DNA from: Nigrospora sphaerica
Taxonomy: Eukaryota; Ascomycota; Sordariomycetes; Amphisphaeriales; Apiosporaceae
Direction: 5' to 3'
Assembly: GCA_018287875.1 (NCBI GenBank)
Contig: JAGVVL010000025.1
Coordinates: forward strand, 62,001 to 126,000
Length of the DNA: 64,000 nt
Shown: piece by piece, positions 57,560 to 64,000 of the stretch
Position numbering within the stretch: the first letter of the stretch is position 1
Layout of the letters: each line of letters starts with the position of its first letter
Made by a program: the position numbers and the translations under genes
Notes under the pieces: model-generated
Seen by the model: only the letters and a program-made list of their open reading frames with translations
Databases searched by the model: none
Told to the model about the DNA's origin: nothing

Positions 57560-60500
57560 CTATGCACCGAGATACCGAGTCTTCTTCCAGTGGGTGATGT
57601 ATTTGACAACAATCGACTCATCCACGGGGCCCAAGCTGCGTAGCCGCGGCGAAAAACGGGCGGCGACTTGCGTTTCCAGAACCACCTGACCGCACGCCAC
57701 GGGCTCAAAGTAGTTCTGGAAGAACTGCTGCAGCTGCTGCGCCGGGAACTTGTCGCCGTTGCTCTCTTGGCGCGCCACCTCGGCCATCCACGCATCGAAA
57801 GGCAGGGATGGTTCCGGCAGACCCAACGTCTTGGCCAACCAGCCCATGACGTCGTCCCAGGGCTGCCGTACGGGGTTTTCGAGGTGCAGGACCAGAGGCA
57901 GGTTGCTGGCACCCAGCGTCACGTCGGCAACTACATAGGCCGCGTCATCCACCGGGATCCAGGAGAGCATCTGAATACCACGTTAGCCCTGTACGACTCG
58001 GAATTATAACAGCAACATGAACGTTAAAAAGAATTGTGGCCATGGAGCCACAAAGCGGAGGAAACGGTCGGCCACTTACGCCGGACAAACGAGGGAGGTG
58101 GCCCAGGTTTTGGCCTGTCTTCACCAACATTGGAATCTGCTCCCTTTCGTTCCAGACACCGGAATGCCTGGCGCCCGTCATCTGACCGCAGCGGATTGAA
58201 GTGACTTCGAGCTGGCCGGCGAAGGTCTTGGCCGCCTCTTGCACGATGGCCTCGCATACCAACTTGCCGTCGGCATAGCCAACGCCGCAGGCCGCGTCCT
58301 CGAGCGGCACGGGGGCCTCGGGTATGGGCCGACCGGCGGCGCCGTCGAGGCCCAGGCGGGCGGCGGCGGCGATGGACGAGATGAAGACTAAGCGCGGAGG
58401 ATAACTGCGGCCCTCGCCGCCGCCGCCGCCGACCACGAGCTCGAGTAGGCTACGGAGGAAGGCGAATTGGGGGCGGAATGCCCGCAGCGGGAGGAGGTAG
58501 TTCATGGGCCAGGCGGCGTGGACGACGTGGGTGACGCGGGCGCGCAAACCCGCATAGGCGAGGGGGCCGAGGCCGAGCTGCGGCGCCGCCGGGTCGACCT
58601 CAACCGTGGCCAGCTTGGACCAGATGGCGTCGTCGCCGAGGGCGAGGCCGCGCGCCGTGAGGAGACAGTGGTCGAAGGGCCCGCCGCCGGGCGTCGGTTG
58701 CGCGTTGGTACCGCGTTCCTTGCGCACGACGCAGAGGACGCGCGCCACACCGTCGCGCCGCGCCAGCTCCGCCGCCAAATGCGCCCCCAGGCTGCCCGAG
58801 CTACCCGTTAGCAGTACCACGGCCCCGCCGTGGGGTGGGGGAGGCGCCAGTGGCGCCGGCGTCGGAGGCGGCGCGTCGGATAGCGGCGCTGGGGCGAACT
58901 CGGCGAGACACGCGCGCATCTCCTCGAGGGTGTCGGCGGCAGATGTGCCAGTGGGAACCGACCTCTGGGCGATGGCCGCCGCCATCTCGCGGATCGTCGG
59001 CTTCACGTAGACAAACTGGGGCGTGATCAGCTCAGCGGCGTCGATGCCGCTCAGGGCCGGCGTCTTGGCAACGGCGGCAATCAGGAGGCGGCGCAGCTGC
59101 TGGATCCGCAGGGAATCGATGCCCATGTCGAACAAGCTGGCCTTGACGTCCAGGCCCGATGCGGGCGTTGTCGTGACGACGACGTGCTGGCGGAAGAGGG
59201 AGGCGAGGCTGGCCTCGAGATGGTCGAGGTCGAGAGGCTCGACGGCCTCGGTGGCGGCTTCAAGAAGCTTTTCGTACGCCTGGTCGATCTCGCGCGCGAA
59301 GAGGGCATATGCTTCGCGGCGCGCGATGGAGCCCTTGTCGGTGCGTGGAATGTGCATGCCGGCGGGCACGAAGACGATGGCGTCGGGCGAGGGCACGCGG
59401 GCCGAGCTGTCCATGCGCTCGCCGGCCGCCTGGACCACGTCCCAGACGTGGGCACGCAGGGCCTCAAACGCATCACCGTCGCCGTCAGCGGGGACGAACT
59501 CGGGCGGCGGCTCGACGAGCACGCCGAGGTGGAAGCGGTGGTCACCAAAGGCCACTGCGGCGCGCACGCAGGCGGCTTCGCTAAGCATGGCCTCGAGCAC
59601 GAGCGGGTCGGCCTTCTCGCCCGTTGCGAGCACGAGGATGTCGTCGTCGCGCCCGACGGCGGCGAAGTCGGTCGCTGGCTGCTTCTCGTTGCGCACAAGC
59701 TGGTCGGCGATCTCGAAGCCCTCGGTCTTACCCGGCGCGAACACGGTCAGCCGGAAACGCCGCTCGCCGCCGCGCGGCGCCAGCTCGGCGACGCGGCAGT
59801 CCATATCCTTACGCAGCCGGAAGAAGCGCCAGTCGTAGTCGTCGCCCGGCACAAACGTTAGCGATAGCGGCCCCGTCTCGGTCACGCCGTACATGTTGAG
59901 CAGGCGCACGCCAGCGGCGGCGAGCCGGTTGCCGACGCCAGCGCCGAGGGCGGCGCCGCCTGTGGCCACGAAGTCGAGGGGCGCTAGCGCGGCGATGCCC
60001 TCGCCGCCGGGCAGGTGGCACATGTCGTCAAGAAGCGATGGCACTGTCATCATAGAGCGCACGCTGGCGCGCCGGATGAGGGCCACGAGACCTTGCGCAT
60101 TGGGGATGCCGTCGCTGGCGGGGAAGAGGGTCGTCTTACCCGACGACATGGACAGCGCCGGCGCCACGAGGCCGAAACCATGAAACATGGGCAGCGTCGT
60201 GAGGTTCAGCCCCTGCGCCTGCTCTTCGCTGGCCCACTCGTAGCAGACCGCCGCCGATAGGAGCATGCGGTGCGTCAGCGGGATGGGCTTGGGCAGCCCC
60301 GTCGATCCCGACGAGTGCAGCAGCAGGATGGCCTCATCCAGCGCCCGGGGCTTTCCGAGGGGCCGCAGTGTCGTGTCACCAGCCGTGTCGGCGTTGGCGT
60401 AATCGTCGTATGGCTTGCCGACCACCACCTTGATGCCCTTAGCAGCCAGACCGTCGAGCATCGCCTTGAGACCGACGCTGAAGCGCCGCGAGGCGACGAT

Positions 60501-60982
60501 AGTCTTGACGCCCACCGTCTTGAGCAGTGCTTCTATGGCCGCCAGCGGCAGGCGGGGCGATAGCACGAGGGGCTTCGTCAAAAAAATATTAGTAAAGTAG
60601 TTCAGGGTCCCGCCATGCATGGAAGAAAGGGGGGGGGGTTGTTTCTCAGACAAGTACCCACTGGCGTTTGGATGCTGATCAGGGCAAACTCATGGACCAC
60701 TAAGCCGAAGTCGCTCTCCATCAAGAGCGCCACCGGCTCTCCAGGCGTGGCCACGGCCTCCCGGGCCCAGTCGGCGCACTGAGACACGGCGGCCTTGAAG
60801 GCGCCATGGGTGATGGTGTTGAGGGAGCCGTCGGACTTGGCCTGGACGCAGAAGGGGTGCGAAGCGTTGTGGAGGGCGTTGAAATCAATCAGTTCCGTGA
60901 GGGACTGCACGCGGCCGTCGTTGTGGTCTTCCCGCGGCGCCGGAGACTCCAGGTCGGACCCTGCCCGGGCAAAAGCCTTCAT
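57560..60982 (-). CDS. NRPS-like aryl-acid reductase (A-T-R)
   Basis: Three exons (60982-60662, 60572-58080, 57970-57560; introns 89 and 109 bp) give 1,074 residues, typical of the family. The adenylation domain (about 30-520) has LLHSSGSTGLPKP and NMYGVTETGPL. The thiolation domain has MGIDSLRI with its Ser near 594. The terminal reductase domain (about 690-1074) has LLTGSSGSLG, then ISSIAAA and YADGK as the SDR-type Tyr/Lys. Enzymes of this layout (ATEG_03630, StbB, AscB) activate a methylated or plain orsellinic acid and reduce it to the aldehyde. With the neighbouring CMeT-containing PKS this fits conversion of a methylated orsellinic-type acid. It is divergent from UbiA-2. Whether it also accepts acyl chains straight from the releaseless PKS is open. 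Confidence 0.9.
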
Positions 60983-61613
60983 GGTTTCGGCAACACTCTC
61001 GTAGGAACCGAGTTATTTCGCCTGTCTGACGAAATAAAGAGCCACGACGGATGATATCATGTGTGTGAAGAAGAATAGTACGGAGCCGACTTGTCTTCGC
61101 CTTTGAGGGACCGGAAAAGAGACAGTGCCGCAAAACGTCGCAAAAAGGATGTTGGACGCGCTGGAAGAGCATCAGGCTATAGTCTGGTGGCTTACACCTT
61201 GCCGGCGCTCGGACCTGTTCACAAGGCTATAACGGAAAGTACCGAGACTCTGGTCTTCAATGTCAGCATATGTTACCTCCTCATCGCTGGGATGGGGAAT
61301 GCGTTGCCCCCCCGAGAAGTCAGCGCTTTCAGCCACGTCGGGGGGTTTGGCGTTTAGGTTTCTGCGGTGGAGTTGGGACCCAAAACTATCCGATTGGGGA
61401 TGTATCGCGTGGGGGAAAATGTCGGCGAATTACAAATTGAACGTGAAAGTCAAGTTTCATAGTCTCTTGCGTACTTAGGGTCCGGGAGACTTCACATGTT
61501 TCCGGTCAGAGGAGAGTCGGTCCACCTGTGAGCTCACCACCCGTCCTTCCACGCCTTTGTTGCCGTCGACGTTTCCTCCACGCACGTCATCAACAAACAC
61601 CCCGTACCAAAAG
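60983..61613. promoter_or_regulatory. Bidirectional promoter region, A-T-R / UbiA-2
   Basis: 631 bp between divergent starts, no gene seen. The pairing of an aryl-acid reductase with an aromatic prenyltransferase suggests coordinated expression of consecutive steps. Confidence 0.5.
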
Positions 61614-62615
61614 ATGGCGTCTCCGTCTTCCAAGTTGCAGGCCAACGCCGCGGCCGCGGGTCCCGAGTACGTGCGGCCGACGCGCGGCATCCTGTCGGTG
61701 CTGCCGGCGGCGTGGGTGCCGTACGCCGAGCTGATCCGGCTGCACCAGCCGCACGGCATCTACATGATCGCGTTCCCGCATGTCGTGGCTCTGTTCTACG
61801 CGGCTGCCATCACTGAGGGCCCAATGCCGCCTGCGGTGCTAGCCGAGCGCGCCGCCGTGCTCGCCGTCTGGGTCTTCTTCTGGCGCAGCGCCGGCTGCGC
61901 GTGGAACGACAACGTCGATCAGGACTACGACCGCCAGACCGCGCGCTGCCGTCTCCGCCCTATCGCGCGCGGCGCCGTGTCCACCTTCGCCGGCCACGTC
62001 TACGCGGCTGCCCTCTTCGCTGCCGGCGTGGCGCCGTTGTGGTACGCGCTGCCGCCTGCGTGCACGACGGCGGCCATGGTTTCCATTGTGCTATCCATGA
62101 TGTACCCCTTCGGTAAACGATTCACCGACTTTGCCCAGGTCGTGCTCGGCGCGACGCTGGGGTCCACCGTCTTCCTGACCACACTCAGCCTCGGCCTGCC
62201 CGCGCTGTCGCCCGTCTGGCTGCTGCCGACAACCTGCCTCGCCGCCACGGTGCTATTGCTGGTCGTCTTCTACGACACCGTATACGCGCGCGCCGACACG
62301 GCCGACGACATCAAGTCAGGCGTGCGCGGCATGGCCGTGCGCTACCGCCACAACATCGAGGGCCTCTTCCTGGCACTCACCGCCCTCATCGTCACCTGCT
62401 TGACCGTCCTCGGCCGCGTCGTGGGCATGCAGTACTGGTACTACGCCCTCTCAGTCGTTAGCCTCGCCGGCTCCCTTCTCGCCCTCGTCGCCCTCACCCG
62501 CTGGAACCTACTTTCCAGCTGGGCCGGCTCGTCGGGGTGGCTATACGCCCTAGCCATTGCGAACCTGGCGGCCGGCTTCGCCAGCGAGTATTTTGTGCGC
62601 AAGGTGCTGGTCTAA
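61614..62615 (+). CDS. UbiA-family aromatic prenyltransferase 2 (AusN/Trt2-like)
   Basis: A 333-residue single-exon membrane protein. The N-terminal YAELIRLHQPHGIYMIAFPH and the first Asp-rich motif WNDNVDQDYDRQTARCRLRP are the pattern of the meroterpenoid phenolic-acid prenyltransferases (AusN, Trt2 and the COQ2-like group). The second motif is YARADTADDIKSG. It transfers a polyprenyl chain onto an electron-rich aromatic carbon in the membrane, here most simply GGPP onto the polyketide phenol. The start MASPSSKL has an acceptable context (AAGATGG). It is the last gene of the cluster and divergent from the A-T-R enzyme. Confidence 0.9.
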   Translation: MASPSSKLQANAAAAGPEYVRPTRGILSVLPAAWVPYAELIRLHQPHGIYMIAFPHVVALFYAAAITEGPMPPAVLAERAAVLAVWVFFWRSAGCAWNDNVDQDYDRQTARCRLRPIARGAVSTFAGHVYAAALFAAGVAPLWYALPPACTTAAMVSIVLSMMYPFGKRFTDFAQVVLGATLGSTVFLTTLSLGLPALSPVWLLPTTCLAATVLLLVVFYDTVYARADTADDIKSGVRGMAVRYRHNIEGLFLALTALIVTCLTVLGRVVGMQYWYYALSVVSLAGSLLALVALTRWNLLSSWAGSSGWLYALAIANLAAGFASEYFVRKVLV

Positions 62616-63343
62616 ATAGGACCCGCAGGGAAATACGGATGAACGAGCTCCCTTTCAAGCACTTTGGGACAAAGGAAAACGTGATAGCCGTTCAAGATCC
62701 CACAGTATTCGCCCCAAAAGTTGAGATAGTATTGTACCAGGAGTCCAAAAGGCACTATGCATGGTGCAATACTAAAGATGTCCTCTCCATCTCTTTACTC
62801 TTCAGAACTAAGTACATCAAGCCGAATGTCTATACAATCTGCTCTTTAAAGAAAATCTCTTTTACATATGCATCATTAAGGATAGGTGAGTGTTAGATTA
62901 TTCAGTGTAAGTACTTTTAGTCTAGTAGGATCCCGCCAATTAAGTAATATAAATAAGATTCTTGATTAAAGTGCTAATTACTAATAAATAGGTTTTAACA
63001 AGCGTAATTTTAGATACTATTTATAGTAAGGAATTGTCTTTAATTTTTTCTTTTTACGCTTAGCAATTTCTTAAGCTATAAGAGCCCCATATTCATTTAA
63101 GTTTATGGAAACTAATCCTGGCTAACTTTTATCCGGGTATAAAACTTAAGTCTCTTTATATCGCTCCGCGCCTCTTTAGTCTTTAAATTACTATACCGAG
63201 ATTAAGCGCAAGTTACCTACTTCTTAGCTGATATTTTGTTTTATAACCTAATCTCTTAAAGCTTATACAAATTACCCTTATCTTTTCTTTCTTTTCAATA
63301 AAGGAGAAAATATTTTATATAATTCTGACGTCTATAGTAGAAC
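62616..63343. other. AT-rich gene-free DNA after the cluster
   Basis: Becomes strongly AT-rich after about 62,900. No coding region. It resembles RIP-affected repeat DNA but has no recognisable element. Confidence 0.5.
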
Positions 63344-63678
63344 AGACAAACACTAGGGGAAGTGCAGTGCCTAGTGGAAAGACGCGGTCGTAAGGTCAAT
63401 CCCTGATAATGTGATAGATATCCCCTCGATCTCAGACGTGCAAGTCCTTGATCAAGGGTACGTCTACCACCCAAATTAAAGAGAGGTCCAACTGGGACGA
63501 TAAATTGGAGCAGGGACGGTTACGTGCGGTAGTCTCAAAAGATGAAAAGGAGGTGAACATATGTCTTGCGTTGCCATGTCTGTCTGCTATCTCTACGGTG
63601 GAAGCTGGGCGGCTACTTATAGGTGCCTTGATCAGACCCCTGGCATCAGGTATTTATGTACCCTAGCCCCGTCTCAAT
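63344..63678 (+). repeat. LTR-C-like dispersed repeat, right copy
   Basis: Same orientation and near full-length match to 3,923-4,247, ending CCCCGTCTCA. The copies differ at many transition sites. Probable diverged solo LTR. Confidence 0.7.
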
Positions 63679-63829
63679 AGCTGACCAGCACATAAACCCT
63701 AATAGATCTAAGTCTCCTAGTGTCACGGGGCGAGGCCCGTGACAGCGGCTACGACCTGACCCGACCTCTGAACCCTTATATGTGAGAGCAGTGCAGACCC
63801 TTCCGGTTCTGCATCCTAGTCTTTTGCGC

Positions 63830-63895
63830 CCGCTAGCGCAGCGGTAGTGCGCCCGAATGCTCTCGGGAGGCCCCACCGTGATAAGTTCGGAGTTT
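63830..63895 (+). other. tRNA-like sequence with A-box
   Basis: CTAGCGCAGCGGTAGTGCG fits the tRNA D-arm / RNA polymerase III A-box, and is followed by a possible anticodon stem CCCGA/TCGGG. The loop has six bases rather than seven, and the T-arm (AAGTTCGGAGTT) is imperfect. Likely the tRNA-derived head of a SINE or a decayed tRNA rather than a working gene. Confidence 0.3.
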
Positions 63896-64000
63896 CTTAG
63901 TTCTAGTATAAATAAGAGTTAATTGTTCCCTCTTTATATATTTAGTTGTTTCTCGAGTAAGAAAGTTTAATACACTCTTATTCTTATCGAAAAGACGTCC
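63896..64000 (+). repeat. Possible diverged LTR-A fragment at window end
   Basis: The TATAAATAAGAGNTAA... series followed by TTTATATATTTAGTTGTTTCTCG resembles 1,470-1,570 of LTR-A in order and spacing but is divergent. It runs off the window. Confidence 0.35.

Overview
The window comes from a filamentous ascomycete (Pezizomycotina). The genes are GC-rich with short introns of about 50-110 bp (GT...AG, CTRAY-like branch points). The transposons are full of C-to-T / G-to-A changes at CpA/TpG, turning CAG and CAA codons into stops. This is the signature of repeat-induced point mutation (RIP).

Region 1 (about 1-28,040) is a nested transposon graveyard with no host gene that I can support. It holds three copies of one LTR family (LTR-A) and two of another (LTR-B), lying in or beside a decayed Fot1/pogo transposon, plus a RIP-mutated Gypsy integrase relic. 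It also holds two near-full-length Tad-type LINEs: 7,218-12,080 on the minus strand, inserted into the tail of another LINE, and about 22,627-27,468 on the plus strand, inserted into an old Gypsy LTR. A pogo element with long TIRs (12,433-14,290) sits inside a Gypsy pol region. A complete but RIP-damaged Gypsy chromovirus spans 15,912-21,930, with two 206-bp LTRs and a GGGTC target duplication.

Region 2 (about 29,150-62,615) is a GC-rich biosynthetic cluster of twelve enzymes, which I read as a meroditerpenoid cluster. It encodes an LCM-type methyltransferase, a seven-exon cytochrome P450, a secreted-type FAD oxidoreductase and a non-reducing polyketide synthase with C-methyltransferase (SAT-KS-AT-PT-ACP-CMeT, no release domain). 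Next come an SDR, a Pyr4/PaxB-type membrane terpene cyclase, a PaxM-type FAD monooxygenase (epoxidase), a Pyr6-type UbiA prenyltransferase, a second membrane-anchored SDR and a GGPP synthase. It ends with an A-T-R aryl-acid reductase and a second UbiA prenyltransferase of the AusN/Trt2 type.

Inferred pathway: the PKS makes a C-methylated orsellinic-type acid. The A-T-R enzyme may reduce it to the aldehyde. The GGPP synthase supplies a C20 chain, a UbiA enzyme joins the two, the FAD monooxygenase epoxidises the terminal alkene, and the Pyr4-like protein cyclises the chain. The P450, SDRs, FAD oxidoreductase and methyltransferase then tailor the product. I cannot name the final compound. The unusual points are the missing release domain, an Arg where PT domains normally carry the catalytic His, and two UbiA enzymes of different types. 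I see no pathway transcription factor or transporter in the window.

Region 3 (about 62,616-64,000) returns to AT-rich repeat DNA. It contains a copy of the same repeat (LTR-C) that lies at 3.9-4.2 kb, so the cluster sits between repeat-rich blocks. All exon boundaries were placed by eye from splice sites and reading frame; none is backed by transcripts.
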